From Prunella strophiata (lineage: Eukaryota; Chordata; Aves; Passeriformes; Prunellidae), in assembly GCA_036583965.1 (NCBI GenBank), contig JAZBQD010000006.1, forward strand, positions 490,496-554,495: a DNA stretch of 64,000 nucleotides. The letters run 5' to 3'. A program made the translations under genes and the position numbers. Below, piece after piece: positions 26,096 to 40,637 of the stretch (its first letter is position 1; each line of letters begins with the position of its first letter). Below the pieces are notes generated by a model. That model did not search any database. It saw only the letters and a list, made by a program, of their open reading frames with translations, and was not told where the DNA came from.

Positions 26096-26760
26096 GATTT
26101 GTCAATCCCAAACTTTGTCTGGATGGAGGTGGAGGAGGCTGTAAGAAAGAGGAAGATGGCCTGGGACACTGAGGCAGGTGAGGAGGAAGTCAGTGCCCCT
26201 TTCCCCCTCTGCTCCATCTCCCAGCCCAGCATGGTCCCCAGCTGCAGGACAACCTCGCTGCTGACACCATCCTGCCAGGGATGGACTGGGGGGATCTCCT
26301 TCCCCTTCCCTCTGGCACAGAGGCAAATACCATCCTCTCCATGTCCACCTTCCTCTCCTTGTTCTGTCCATCCAGTCATGTTTCTTTCTCTTCTCATTCC
26401 TTCCTTGTTCCTTCTTGTTCCTTCCTCTCCTTCTGCCTTTTCCTTTTCCCTTCTCCCTTCTCCCTGTCTCTTCCTCTCCTTGTCCTTCCTCCCCCAGGCT
26501 CTGAGCTGCAGACGGAGACCAAGGAGAACAAATCCCTGCCACAGAACCTCGTGGAAGAGGCCATTTGGAATGGCTCCACGGCACAGGAAGCCAATGGGGA
26601 GAAATAGCCCCAGAGATTCCACGTGAGGAGGGGCTGCAAACCCAGCCCAGGGAGCTGTGAGGAGGTAAGACCCTCCCTGTGCCGGGAAGGGTGTTGGGAA
26701 TGTGAGAAGAGCTTCAGACAGAGCTCAGCCTATTCCTGGAGCCGCCAAAGATGGCACTGC
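26096..26760 (+). pseudogene. Zinc-finger gene remnant (N-terminal exons, fingers lost)
   Basis: The first exon (26096-26177, donor GCAG/GTGAGG) has an ATG at 26123 and reads [18 protein letters not shown]. After an intron, an acceptor CCCCCAG opens the next exon at 26498 in the correct phase: [20 protein letters not shown], then [13 protein letters not shown], as in a second avian ZNF subfamily. A TAG at 26605-26607 replaces the expected Lys codon. The frame then continues as RRGCKPSPGSCEE and a single half finger (CWECEKSFRQSSAYSW) before dissolving into repeats. It is clearly inactive. Confidence 0.75.
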
Positions 26761-26771
26761 CAGATGCAGAG

Positions 26772-26861
26772 ATCCATGGGGCTGCAGAGATCCCCCTGCA
26801 CATCCATGGGGATGCAGAGAACCCCCTGCAGATCCATGGGGATGCAGCGATCTCCCTGCAG
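26772..26861. repeat. Three tandem 30-bp units
   Basis: The unit ATCCATGGGGATGCAGAGA... occurs three times at 26772, 26802 and 26832 with one to three mismatches, just after the ZNF remnant. Confidence 0.85.
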
Positions 26862-27019
26862 CCCCTGGAGGAGCCACGTTGGAGCACGGGGATGCAGAGA
26901 GCAGACTGTGACCCCGTGCACAGAGGGGCCCCCGCTGGAGCAGCCTGTCCTGGAAGGACTGACCCCGTGGCAGAGTGACCCACGCTGCAGCAGTTTGAGG
27001 GTGAGAGGAATAGCGGACT

Positions 27020-27488
27020 TGTCTTTACAAACAAACTGTGGGTCTGCTGGTAGATAAAACTAGCACTGGGAGATAAACAACGGGAAGGATTCCACTGATT
27101 GATGAATGGAAAAAGATATTTGGTTTTACAAATAAACTCGAGGTTTGCTGATAAATGAAATTGGACTTTGTAAGGTGAAAGAAACAATGGGAAAGAAAAC
27201 CCCTAAATTCCATAAGAATTAAAAATTAAAAGGGAGGGTTATACCTTAGAGGGAGATCTTCGATATCAGGCGCATCGGGAAGTCTGTACCTCTCAAGTAC
27301 CTCAGCCAATGGGGAAAGAGAGAGGAAAATATGGCCGGAAAATTGGGATAAAAAGGAGGCTGCATCCTCCAAAAATTTGAGAGACCCCAGAGGAATGGCC
27401 TATGGCCGCTCCCTTTATTCGAATAAAGTAAAAGGACTCTGTCTCCTTTTTGGACATCTCCGATGTTTGTGAATTAAATTTCCTGACA
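27020..27488 (+). mobile_element. Solo LTR of the gammaretrovirus-like ERV family
   Basis: The 469 bp starts TGTCTTTACAAAC and ends TTTCCTGACA, matching the 467-bp LTR at 2661. A TATA-like GGATAAAAAGG lies near 27348 and CGAATAAAG near 27420. No internal ERV sequence accompanies it. No clear target duplication. Confidence 0.75.
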
Positions 27489-27879
27489 AGGGGGGCTGCT
27501 CCCCATGGGATGGACTCAGGCTGGAGAAGTTCCTGGAGAAGTCTCGGGTGGGAGAGACCCCAGGGTGCAGCCGGGGAACGACTCCTGTCCCTGAGCAGAG
27601 GGAGAAGCCACGGGGGATGAACTGAGCAGGGCCCCATTCCCTGTCTCCTGCACTGCCGGGGGAGGAGGTGCAGCTGGAAGGAGGGAGGCGTGGGGGAAAG
27701 CTGGATTTAAGGGTCTTCACTCACTTCTCATTGACCTGCTCTGAGTTTTAGGTTTATCTGTCAGAAATCTCTCCCTTCCCCAACTCATCCACAGGGGTTA
27801 GGAGCAGTTTTCCCGTTTCAGGGGAAATCAAAGCGATGCACTGGTGCTCCTAATTAGGGGGTAGGAGAAGTGAGGATCC
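27489..27879. other. LTR-flanking stretch, no gene seen
   Basis: Loosely similar to the DNA after the 3' LTR of ERV copy 1 (9030-9420). I see no coding or structural element. Confidence 0.4.
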
Positions 27880-29042
<1,163 letters not shown>

Positions 29043-29507
29043 TGTGCGGGGACATTCACGTGGCCGGAGGTTTCTGTGCCCAGAGGAGACAGAGGAGTCC
29101 TGTAAAAGTGACTTTATTGCGGAGCCGAGGGAGAGGCCGTGGGGCATTTGCCGTGCGGTCTCTCCCTTTGCTGTAGTACGCGGCCTCCTTTTTATCCTCA
29201 TTTTCCCGGCCGCATCTCCCTCTCCCTTTGCCCACTGGCTGAGGTACTTGGAAGGTTCAGACTTCCCGATGATGCGCCTGCTGCATGTCCTCGTTAATAT
29301 GCACCCCCACTTTTGTATAACATCCGATATTCATGGCTCTGTTAAGTCTTTGTTCTTTTCGAAGTTCAAGAATTTAGTATGATCTTACCTGAGCAGCAGT
29401 CTGTGTCCATAACATTTCCTGAAACGAATCGATTTTCCTATTACTTTCTTATGTAGAAGCCCCTGCCCCATCGCCAATCAAATTCACATAATCTTTTTCT
29501 AGAGACA
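29043..29507 (-). repeat. 3' LTR of ERV copy 3
   Basis: On minus it starts TGTCTCTAGAAAAAG (29507) and ends CCCCGCACA (29043). It is much closer to 8420-8869 than to its own 5' LTR, which suggests that the 5' and 3' LTRs diverged before the module was duplicated. Confidence 0.75.
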
Positions 29508-29572
29508 CATTAATCTTCCTTTCAATCCCTCCTCTTCTTGTTTTCTCAATTATTGCCTTTACGAACTTTCAG

Positions 29573-30030
29573 TTACCATTGACTCAGTCTCTTTTCCTGA
29601 GTGTTGTTTGGTTTTGGGATTATTCTCAGTAGCCTCATTCCCTGTCCTTTTGTAGCCGTTTCTGGATCAGGAGGCCTGGCTGCCACCTGCATCCCCTCAC
29701 TCAGCTGCTGAATGAGCTGCACTCTCCAGGTGTGGAGCATGGTAAAAAGATGAGAGTTGCAGTAGCACATAAGAGGAGAAACAGCATTCGTTTAACCCAT
29801 GGTCTGCCGGGAATCTGCAAAACCGTGTCCCATTCCCATCCTTTCCATGTTCGGACTGGTACATAAGCTGCTTTCTTATCTCCTTTCTTATCTTCTTCAT
29901 CGCTTTTCCTTTGTCATCTATTTAGCAATAACAGTTTGAGTAATTTAATTTTCCACAAACTCCTCCTTTTTCTGCTAACAGATAATCTGATCTCATCCCA
30001 TGGTGAAATGTTGTGTTCCTCATATCAGTG
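29573..30030 (-). pseudogene. env TM remnant (ERV copy 3)
   Basis: Same ectodomain and anchor as copy 1. A TAG follows the Cys cluster, and the second Cys of the CC pair is changed to Tyr. Confidence 0.62.
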
Positions 30031-31649
30031 GATTTGTCAGCAGGAAGGTCAGGAGCTGGAGCTGTCTGGTTGGTTATTATTTTGAGGACAGCTTGTAATC
30101 TAATGATGCCATTGAAATGCTAAATGGGTTCTGTGGCTCCTGATATGAATTAGTTCAGGTTCCCAGGGGCTGGGCCATGTTGTTGTAGGATTTGTTCTGG
30201 TGGCCCTTCAGCTTTTCCCCATCTTTTGGCACTCCCTCAGGAGCCAGGGCTGCATCAATTGTCTGCTTTTCCCTAATTAAATATTCAAATACTTGGATTC
30301 CCAACTGTTTTCCCTGAATTTTTGGTAGCAAAAAATCCCCAGTGCTCTAATCCACTCTATATAACATAGACAGTGACAGCACAGGTTGGAGTGGGGACAG
30401 GGATCATTCCCCCCCTCCACTTATTTTAGTGACAATTTTCTCCATTTGCTGTTTTCCTTTGCAGCTTCACCAATTTCTGTTGCAGGGTCAGATATCATCA
30501 CCATGGGCTCTGCCTTTAGCTGTGCATATTCCATCTGTGCAAGTAGGCAGAGCTTGGGGTGGGGGGCAGAGGGGATCACCCAAATGCTCCCCCAGGCAAG
30601 AGGCCCAGGAACATTGTCCACACTTTGCCCTGGAAGTGTTAAATTGCATTTCTAAAGCTCCTCTCCAGGCTGCCTGGAACTGAACCTTGTGTTTCAGTAC
30701 TGCAATCTCATAACTCATGTGTTCCCTCCCCTCCACTGCTTTTGTTTTTCTGCTTTTTAAAAAACATTATTCTATGAATTGTTTATAAGTTAAAGGGTCG
30801 CCTTTAAAGCTCTTCTAGGTTTTTAAAATGAAGCTTAAAGTGAACATCAAAAAACCCAGACTGAAATTTTGCCGTAACTAACAGCTACACACACACACAT
30901 ACACAAAAACCCCCCAAAGAATAAAAATTTATGTTACTTCTCTTAAGAATAAAAGTGGATTCTGACATCCCTGGCCCAAACCTAACTGAGCATATAAAAG
31001 TAGGATGGTTAAGAAAATAATATTCTCATGGTGTAATTTTGTTACTGAATCTGCAGGAAGAAGAAGAACTATCCAACAACAGTTCTAGTGTTAGAGAATC
31101 AAGGCATTACTTGATTTTGGCCAGGATGTTCAAGAGAAATAATTTCTTCCACACATAGCCCAGATGTGCAGAGAAAATAATTCCATGACCCATGGCTTTT
31201 ACTAGATTTTCCCTAAACGTTATACAGTCTGAACCCATAGAAATCCATTGGTTTAATGTTCATTGCTTCCAAGTTGTGTAGTTTTTAGTATTTGGTTTCC
31301 TCTTGCACCCGGATTTCTTCCCCTCTGATGTTAATTAGGTTCGAATTCCTGGATTTCCTTCTCAGCCTTTTCCTGGCCAGGTGTCTCCAACTCTGCCGGG
31401 GGCAGTGTCTGGGGTAGCTGTTGGTTGCTGTTTGCTGCTGGGCGTTGATGTTTTGTTTCTGGTCACTATCTCCATTGAGTGGTGTAACATCCCTTAAAAA
31501 AAAAAAGCGGTAAAACTCCTTTCCCCAAGACCAAGACAAATGAAGCCCACATAGAGATATTTTTTTATTTTTAAATTGAACTGAAATTATTCATTTTTAA
31601 AATACCTTAATAAGTGATCCAGTGATTGCTGAAGCAGATGGAAATGCAT

Positions 31650-32150
31650 TTGACCCCCTATTAAGTGGCATGGTGTCACCAGAAGACATTGAAGCCTTCC
31701 TGCTCAGGGCATTTCAGTGCCAGGCTCTTACAAGCACACACAGCTCCGCGGGTTGAGCTGAGCATGGGGCGGTAACCTGCGCTTTGTCTGATTCCCCTTC
31801 TTTAATAACAGTGTGCCTTGTAACTCTCTTCCCTTCTGCTGCCCTGGAAGAGCCATCCATAAACACATTTTGTCCCTCAGGCCTGGGAATGTCTCATCAG
31901 CCTCTCCCAGCCTGGCTCTGGAGCTCTGTCACTTGAATGCAGTCCTGGGATTCTTCCCAGCCCCTCTCCAGGCTGTTCAAACAGGAGGCTGGGTTAAACC
32001 CTTCCCCTGTCCTCAGTTCTGGATCCTCCTGTGCCATTGAACAAGTTTCTTACTGCAATAACCGAGCACTGCTCATCCATTTAGAGGCTCTTTTGGTTTC
32101 AAAGCTTTAACTTGATGCCAGACTTGAACTGTAGGAGATCTCCTGTTGTC
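31650..32150 (-). pseudogene. RNase H remnant (ERV copy 3)
   Basis: Minus-strand counterpart of 62020-62420. Read in pieces it shows FMDGSS-type and QPAELCVLVRAL-type motifs of retroviral RNase H, with stops between. Upstream (32150-32760) are further pol and protease scraps without an open frame. Confidence 0.5.
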
Positions 32151-33344
32151 AGGCCTCAGTTCCCTATAAAGCTATGTCTGCACAATTCTGCAGACAATGA
32201 GGCCACTCTGGCCACTGGGTTAAACATTTTAGCACAAGAATTCCTTTGGCATGGCCTTGTTTAACATTCACTTACATTTTATTTTCCCTGTCTAGGAGGG
32301 CCAGGGAAGGTGCCTCAGTTAATCTGCTTTTTAACACTTGAAAATTCTGCTTTTCTTCTGCTGTCCATCCTTCTGGTTTCTTGACCAGCAAGATAGGAGT
32401 GTTGTAGGGAGAGATCCCTGCCTCCAAGAGCCCTGTCTTTAGCAGGGACTCAATAACAGTGTGTAAACCCTTCCTTCCCTTGGAATAGGGAATTGTTAAA
32501 GTAATTCAATACCTTTTGCAGTATTAATTTGCAATCACACATTCACAATAAAATGCTTTCCCAGAAGTTATAATCATAATTAGGAGCAAGCAAAAATTCA
32601 TGCTCTTCAAACCTGTCCCCCACATGTACTAATAGTGGTTGAAGAAAACACACCTGCTCATTTTTCCCACTTACCCCCTGAATGATCAAAGAACTTCTTG
32701 ACAGTTTCCCCCACACACATCTGAGATTCAAAGTCAATTGAAAGGTCCCTGTGTCCATCAGGAAATGTCTCCTCTCGATGCAGACCCACCCTGAATGTTC
32801 TCAAGGGCTCCAGTGTGGTGGTCCCTGGTGTGATGGGAGCTCTGACACCCCTGCCAATCCATGTCCATCAAGGGGTGGACTTGCTCCTCCTGAGGGTGCT
32901 GCTGCCTCTGCTTGCAGTGTCCTTGTGCCCTGCAGCTGGAACCCTGATTCCTTGCCAGGGGCTGTTTGGGTGGGCTCTCCCCTGCTGAGGAGGGCAATGC
33001 CTCTGCCAGGTCCTTGTGGCCGAGCCTGTCCCCTGGGTGCTGGGGCCCCCTTGGGCCCTGGGGTTGATCCCTCAGGGGCTGTAGGAACTCTGCCATGGCC
33101 TTTGCCTTCAGCTTGGCCTTTTGCTAATTCCTTGGTGCATTCACCTGTTGTGCCTTTGTGCCCAACTGCTCCAGGGCCTTATTCTGCCACTCCTCCAGCT
33201 GTCCTCACTGCCTGAGGGTGCTCATCATCTGACAGCTGTTAAACTTTCTGCAAAGTGATTCATTTTCCAGCAACTTAAACAAAATATCCATCCTTCCATG
33301 TATTTTTCCCATTTCCCAGATGTTCCTTTGTTCTCCTCCTCGTG

Positions 33345-33670
33345 TTCAGCCTCCCCTCCCCACCCCGTGTCCCAGAGCCGTTCCCTGTCCTGCCGCAGTG
33401 TCCAAACGCGGCCCCCCCGGCGGGCAGGGCCGGCAGCTCCACGGGGCCGGGCAGCGGCCGGGGCGTCCCGCAGCCTCCTGGGGGCCGGGGGCCACTGCCG
33501 GCCCTGCCCGGGGCTGGTGGGGTCAGGCAGCGCCCGGCGCTGAGCCCCGGCTGCCCCACAGCCCCGGCCCGGCCCCGCAGCTCCCCACAGGCCCCCAGCC
33601 CGAGCTCCCGGTCCCGCACCTCTGCGCCCGGTGCTGCCGCTGCCCAGCACAGAGAAACCCCCTGAAATCC
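33345..33670 (-). other. GC-rich block inside ERV copy 3
   Basis: Third copy of the block at 3780-4120. The minus-strand frame is open here for about 180 codons (33767-33225). Confidence 0.5.
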
Positions 33671-34354
33671 TCACCTCCTTCTGGTCCTCTCCTGGAAACA
33701 GGAGATACAAAAGATCTGGATCAGATGGCAAAGTTTGAGGATTAGACACTGCTGGAAAACATCCCAATCCTGAGTATTTTTCTCTTCTTCTGATTATCCA
33801 TCATCCTTTTTCCTCCCATACAGATTTCTCCTGCTGCTTCTTGCCTTAACTGTATTGCTGCACACTCCCCTTCAGCCAATCCCTTCCCAGCACACCCAAC
33901 ACCATCCATCCCCTGTTGTCCAAATCCCTTCTCCACTTCCCTTTATTGCCCCCTGGGTGTCCATGTCCTGAATTACCTCTGGGAGAATGTGTAAACTACT
34001 GCAACATTCTCCCAAGGGCCCCTTCAGAGGAATTTTGGGATCATCATCCCTTTGGCACAGGACCCCTTCCTGGCTTTCCCTTTTCTACCCTCCATGGGTG
34101 TCCTTCCATGTTCACTCCCCAAAAATCCCACTGCACTCACTGATGAGATTTTCAGTGCTCTCTCCCTGCTGACTCTTCACAGCCCCCCCTGATCTGTGAC
34201 TCGTCTGTCTCCTGGTCACTCTCGGGTCCCCAATCAATGCCCGGTGCCGCCGCCACCCAAGGGAGCTGATCACCCAAACTGGGTGAGGCACCTTCAGCTG
34301 CACTCACTGCCCACTGCCCCGGATGGTGGAACGAATTCCAGACAAGTCCCAGGG

Positions 34355-34809
34355 TGTGTGGAAAAATTGACATCACCAGATGTCCACCAAGCAGACAGAG
34401 GAGTCCTGTAAAAGTAATTTCATTCCTAAAAACCCAGAGAGGCCATGGGACATTTCCCACGGAGTCTCTCCAATTGATGGAGGACACAGCCTCCCTTTCA
34501 TTCTAATTTTCCCGTCTGCATCTCCCTCTCCCTTTCCCCATTGGCTGAAGTGCTTGAGAGGTAGAGACATCCCAATCCTCTTACTACATACGCCGTTTTA
34601 ATATGCTCCCCACTTAGGTAGAGCAAACGATATTCATGGCTTGTTGTTCTTCTCCAAGTTCATGAATTGAGCAGAACCTTGGCTGAGCAGCAGTCTGTGT
34701 CATCAATTAATAACATTTTCTGAAATTGATGGCTTCTTCTGTCACTTCCTTATGTACAATTCTCTGGCCCTATCTACAATCAGATTCACAGCATCTGTTT
34801 GTAAAGACA
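34355..34809 (-). repeat. 5' LTR of ERV copy 3
   Basis: Minus-strand LTR of 455 bp, starting TGTCTTTACAAAC at 34809, head-to-head with ZNF-3. Confidence 0.78.
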
Positions 34810-34904
34810 CTTTCCTCTTGTTCCTTTCATGGGGGTCCCCCGTTTGTGGGACATCCCCCCTGGAGCAGGGTGTCCCCCCTTGCTGCAGCCCCAGCCCTCA
34901 GGCA

Positions 34905-35482
34905 GCGCTCAGCCAATCAGAGTGTGCAGTGCTGATGACTCAACAGTTTCCAGGCAGACCGGCAGCTCCCATCGTTCCCCACCTGGATCCCACCTGCACC
35001 CGCCCCTTGGCCCCAGCGCCCCCCGCGAGGGGAATTTGGGGAGGTGGGAGTGGGGGAGCGCCAAGGCCGGGCCCCCCCGCGCTGTCCTGGCGGGAGCAGC
35101 TGCAGTGGGGACCGAGTGCGGGCGGGAGCGGCCGAGAGCCCAGCGCTGCCCCAGCCCGACCTGCCCCAGCTCCATCCCTGCCCCTGCGCTGGGATGCTGT
35201 GGGTTTGGGGGGAAGAGGGAGCCGGCAGTGGGTGCTGGGCCTGGGGGCAGGAGGAGAAGGGAAGGAGAAGCAGGGTTGAGGAACAGAATGGTTAAATGAT
35301 GCATGTGGGAGGAGAAGGTGGAATTGTGCTGGAGAAGGAGAACTAGCAGGAGGGAGAGGAAGGGACACCGGAGGAGGAGGACGGTCAGGAAGAGCAAGCA
35401 CCACAAGGTTCCACCTCTCCCTGTATCTGCAGCTTACCCCCCAGCCCCAGGAGCATTGCCCCCCCCCCCCCCCATGCAGCAG
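34905..35482 (+). promoter_or_regulatory. ZNF-3 promoter and first exon
   Basis: CCAAT box AGCCAATCAG at 34911-34920. The NF-E2/ARE-type site is mutated to ATGACTCAACA at 34935-34945, and two neighbouring CpGs have become TpG. The exon ends CATGCAGCAG at 35482 with donor GTGACC; the intron is 35483-35794 (312 bp). Confidence 0.72.
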
Positions 35483-35659
35483 GTGACCAGAGACGGGGGT
35501 CCACAATTTTCACGGGGGTGAATTTTGGTGTTTCTGAGCTTTATTAGGCTAAATTTTGGTGCTTTGTTTTTTTTGTGGGGGCTAAATCTTTCCCTTTTGG
35601 AGGGAGTTTTTGCTGAATCTTGATATTTGAGGAGTTTTTGGTCTCTGTCTTGATGTTAG

Positions 35660-36568
<909 letters not shown>

Positions 36569-36640
36569 TAGTGTGGGGAGTGTGGGAAGAGCTTCCCCAC
36601 GAGCTCAACCTTGACCAAACACCAACAGAGGCGCCACTAA

Positions 36641-37265
36641 GTGAAGCCCTGTGAGTGCCCTAAGTGTGAGAGCTTTGTGAGCTGCTCCAGCTCCATCCCC
36701 CATGGGAGGATCCATGTTGGATGATCCCCAGTGACCCCTGTGTGGCAGAGCCCTGGTGATCCATGGTCCTGGTGGTCCATGTTGGGAAGACATCTTGCTG
36801 TGGGTGCTCCACATCCTCCTGGTTTCCTGTGGGCACCTGGATAAACGCAGGGGCAGGAATACTCATCGGGACACAGACCAACATGGAAATTCCTTGGGGA
36901 GAGATTTGTTGACTTTCAACCCCATAAAATCTTTTGCATTTAATCCTGTCTTCTGGTGGCATCAAGCAGTTCTGAATGGTTGTGGAGGTCATTTCCAGCT
37001 TCAGGGATTCCACGATTTTGATTTTCTTTTGCCCAAGGGCATCTTCCACAGGCAGATGGTGAAAAACAGGGGAAAAGACCAAGATTTTGAAGACAGTGGT
37101 GTTGAAACTTCACCAAAAAAGGTTTTTCCCTCCCACCCAAGGATGTGGATCCTCAGCACAGACACAGAATTCCTTTTCTGTTGGCCTTGATTTTCTTTTA
37201 ATTTCTCTTCATCCCTTTAAAATATCCAACACAGGGGTAAAAATAAAGACATTGAACTAAGACAT
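36641..37265 (+). other. ZNF-3 3' untranslated region
   Basis: Homologous to the tail of ZNF-2. Polyadenylation signal AATAAA at 37242-37247. No other gene. Confidence 0.65.
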
Positions 37266-37951
37266 GGGTGTGGTCATGGTGGGACACAGACATGGAGAGT
37301 GACTGGGCACATATGGACATGGAAGGGGATGTGACCATTCATGGAGATATGGGGGGATGTGGGCATAGGTGGAGATGTGGGGACAATGACAGGGATGGAA
37401 ACATGGTCGGGAGACAGCCATGGGTGAGGACATGGTGGGATATGGCCAGTGACAAGTGGGGACATGGCCATGGCCTGTGCCATGGTAGGAACTTGCAGGG
37501 GATGTGGGGGATGCTGGGTTTGAGGGAGTTGAGGGTTCCTGGGAGGGACTTGGGGCTTGCTGAGGCCTTTGGGGACCCCAGGCTGAGTGGTTCTGGCTGC
37601 ACTGGGAGACCCTGGCGGAGGTTCTGGGGCAGCTGCTCAAGGACCCCCTCCCTGACCTGGAGCCCCAGCCAGGCATTGGGCTCCTGGAAGGGAATGAACG
37701 TCCTTGTCCCCAGGAAAGAAATCTCAGCACCCCCAGGGTGTCAGGGGCAGCTGAGGGGCCACAACAGGGAGGGCAAAGGCAGACAGAGCTGTCCTGGTCC
37801 AAAACTGCACCCCAAAAATCCCAAAACTCAGGGATTCCTCCCAGGAAAAAGCTGCCAGGAGCTGCCAGAATTGAGGGAAAGGGGAGATGGGATCCCTAGA
37901 TTGAGCAGGAGAGGTCTGGAACCCCCAAAACCAAGCACAGAGGTGGGAAGG
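37266..37951. repeat. GACATGG-rich repeat and ZNF 3' flank, interrupted by ERV-L
   Basis: Counterpart of 24161-24797. It continues after the ERV-L insertion at 50665. The 304-bp LTR site is empty here (about 37882). Confidence 0.6.
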
Positions 37952-38447
37952 TGTGCTAGTTGGAAAGTAAAACCAGTGAGAGACTCCAAGTCAGAAATAC
38001 AATTTAATAAAAAACTAAAATAAAATACATGCAATTGTACAAAACAAAAAACACTGACAGAGTCAGAATACAACCTGGCACCCACTAGTTGGGGTGATGG
38101 TAGCAGTCCAGATGAAGTGGTCTCATTGAAGTAGTGATCCTGCAGAACGGTCTGGTAGCTTTTGTCCTTTGGAAGCCAGTGGGTAAGGCTGACTTGTTCT
38201 GTCTAAATTCCAGATTATATCCCTATTGGGATGCTTGGCTCCTCCCCTTGGGCAGAGCATCTCACAATGGAACGAGGTCATTCTATGAGTCATGTGATAA
38301 GGCATTGATGGGCCACTAACAGAACCATTAACAGGAGATAGTCTGGAGCAAGGAGATAAGGAAAACACTGCCCCTCCTAGTTTTAACAGTACATGGAGAT
38401 GGTGATAGAATACATACTCTTTGGGTACATCTTAACATTGTAGGACA
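37952..38447 (-). repeat. 3' LTR of the ERV-L-like provirus
   Basis: 496 bp. It aligns with 50088-50664 except for a low-complexity insertion in the latter and a 5-bp difference near the outer end. An (AT)n stretch lies just inside it at about 38507-38527. Confidence 0.82.
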
Positions 38448-38713
38448 TAATCTACCCCTTATTCTGTTACCATCTACATCATCCCTGAACAAATACCCTA
38501 TTAGAGATATATATATATACATATATACAGAATGAAACTTTACACTCAGTGCTCGCTTAAGATTAGGTCCCATTGTGGTACACAACGGGTTTCTCTGTCT
38601 TTCTGCATTACCCACCAAGTGTAACCAGGCCCTTGAGCAAAAACAATCCCAGGGATGGATTTGCCTTTGCCTGCGGTGGGATTAATCCAAACAGTCTTTC
38701 CTAAAATACCTTT

Positions 38714-39014
38714 TGTTGCCCTGATTTTTCAAGTTTCTCTAAAGCCTTCTGATGTTTACATTCTTGTGCAGAACTTTCTCACACACTTTCTGTAAATAAC
38801 TTATTGTTTTGCATTCCTCTATGGAGGAAGAGCAACTTAATGGACTGTTGAGTTGTCCAGTGGCATTGAGGAGGTGGCACTGTCACCCTCCAATGACACT
38901 GGGATTTCAGAAAACTATAAATGGAGTCAGATTTCAATAAAGCTCTCTTTTTGCTCTCTCGCACCTTGCAAAGAGCTGCTGTCCACGTTGTGTCGTTTGT
39001 GCGCCACAGTGACA
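38714..39014 (+). mobile_element. Solo LTR of the 304-bp family inside ERV-L
   Basis: 301 bp, TGTTGCCCTG...CACAGTGACA, about 95% like 24798-25101 by eye. Flanks ACCTTT / TCCTTT fit a 6-bp target duplication with one later change. It sits at the 3' end of the ERV-L internal region, so it is younger than that provirus. Confidence 0.8.
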
Positions 39015-39039
39015 TCCTTTCATGTGTACTGCAGGGACT

Positions 39040-39860
39040 TTATCTACATCCACTGTTCAAGGGTTCAGACTGGGCAGGACCAGCTCGATTGATGGATCCT
39101 CAGGTGCTGACCATCCAGGTGGCTTTTGCTAAATTAATTTCCCAGTTCTTGAAGGTCCCTCCACCAAGTACCTTCAGGGTGGTCTTAAGGAGTCTTGCAC
39201 TGTTCAACCTTCCCGGCAGCTGGTGCATGATAGGGGATATGATATATCCAATCATTACCGTGTTCTTGGGCCCAGGTGTTTATGAGTCCATTCTTGAAAT
39301 GAGTTCAGTTGTCTGATTCAATTCTCTCAGGGGTGCTGTGTCTCCACAGGACTTGCTTTTCTAGGCCCAAGATTGTGTTCCGGGCAGTAGCATGAGGCAC
39401 AGGGTAAGTTTCCAGCCATCCTGTAGTTGCTTCCACCATGGTCAGTACATAGCGCTTGCCTTGGCGGGTTTGGGGAAGGGTGATGTAGTCAACTTGCCAG
39501 GCTTCCCCATACCTGTACTTTAACCATCATCCACTCTACCAGAGAGGCTTCAACGTTTGGCCTGTTTGATTGCAGCACAGGTCTCACAGTTGTGGATGAC
39601 TTGTGTGATGTTGTCCATAGTAAGGTCCACCCCTCAGTCACGGGCCCATCGGTATGTTGCATCTCTCCCCTGATGACCATGAGCATCGTGGGCCCAACGA
39701 GCTAGGAATGATTCTCCTTTGTGCTTCCAGTCTAGATCCACCGGAGATATTTTCACCTTTGCAGCTCAGTCCACTTGCTCATTGTTGTGATGTTCTTCAT
39801 TAGCCCAACTCTTTGGTATGTGCGCATCCACGTGTCGAACCTTTACGGTCAGCCTCTTTC
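39040..39860 (-). pseudogene. Integrase remnant of ERV-L
   Basis: Downstream of a stop (ending IWQDIAT), the minus strand shows the end of RNase H with HVDAH. An integrase zinc domain follows (HDAHGH, then NCETC with Cys-x2-Cys) and core fragments mentioning KPGKL and GPKNTV. At least four in-frame stops are visible. Confidence 0.65.
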
Positions 39861-39861
39861 T

Positions 39862-40631
39862 TCATGTGGCAATGTCCTGCCAAATCTCAGCAGCCCAGAT
39901 GGGTTTCCCTCTGCGCTGCCAGTTGGGCTTTTTCCAGCGATCCAGCCATCCCCACAGAGCATTAGCCACCATCCATGAGTCGGTGTAGAGATAGAGCCTC
40001 AGCCACTTCTCTCGTTCAACAATGTCCAAAGCCAGCTGGACGGCTTTAAGCTCTGCGACCTGACTGGAACCACCTTGTCCCTTGGTAGCTTGGGCAACTC
40101 GTCGTGTGGGGCTCCATACTGCAGCTTTCCATTTCCGGTTAGCACCTACAATTCGGCAGGAACCATCAGTGAAGAGGGCATATTGTCTTTCAGTTTCCAG
40201 CAGCTCATTATATGGTGGGGCTTCCTCAGCACGTGTCACTTGCTCCTCCTCTTCTTCAGAGGATAATCCAAAACTCTCACCTTCAGGACAGTTTGTTCTA
40301 ATTTCCAGAATCCCAGGATGATTTGGATTTCCAATACGGGCATGCTGAGTAATGAGGGCAATCCACTTGCTCCAGGTAGTGTCAGTGGCATGATGTGTGG
40401 AAGGAACCTTTCCCTTGAACATCCATCCCAGTACCGGTAGTTGGGGTGCCAGAAGCAGCTGCATTTTGGTGCCAACTACTTCTGAGGCTGCTTGAACTCC
40501 TTCATAGGCAGCCAGGATTTCTTTCTTTGTGGGAGTGTGATTAGTTTCAGATCCTTTAAAGCTTCGGCTCCAGAATCCCAGTGGTCGATCTTGAGTCTCA
40601 CCAGGCACCTTCTGCCAAAGGGTCCAGGATA
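39862..40631 (-). pseudogene. RT connection / RNase H of ERV-L (open 248 codons)
   Basis: The long minus frame contains QDRPLGFWSRSF (RT connection) and then RNase H with LFTDGSC (first Asp), AELKAVQLAL (Glu) and LYTDSWMVANAL (second Asp). The fourth acidic residue (HVDAH) lies beyond a stop. An acidic SSEEEEEQ insert separates the parts. It is split from the rest of RT by the nested provirus. Confidence 0.78.
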
Positions 40632-40637
40632 GACCAT

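Larger units (their letters stand above)
29043..34809 (-). mobile_element. Gammaretrovirus-like ERV, copy 3 (minus)
   Basis: A mirror image of copy 1. Its 3' LTR (29043-29507) borders the CpG island and its 5' LTR (34355-34809) borders the ZNF-3 promoter. It retains env TM (29700-30030), an RNase H fragment (31660-32140), nucleocapsid (32880-33100) and the GC-rich block (33345-33670). The integrase and post-integrase segments are deleted near 31550. All frames are broken. Confidence 0.78.

Noticed and set aside
36599..37950. Short frames downstream of ZNF-3 that resemble frames downstream of ZNF-2
   Set aside because: Similarity is at DNA level in 3' untranslated sequence; frames shift between copies and contain polyadenylation signals.
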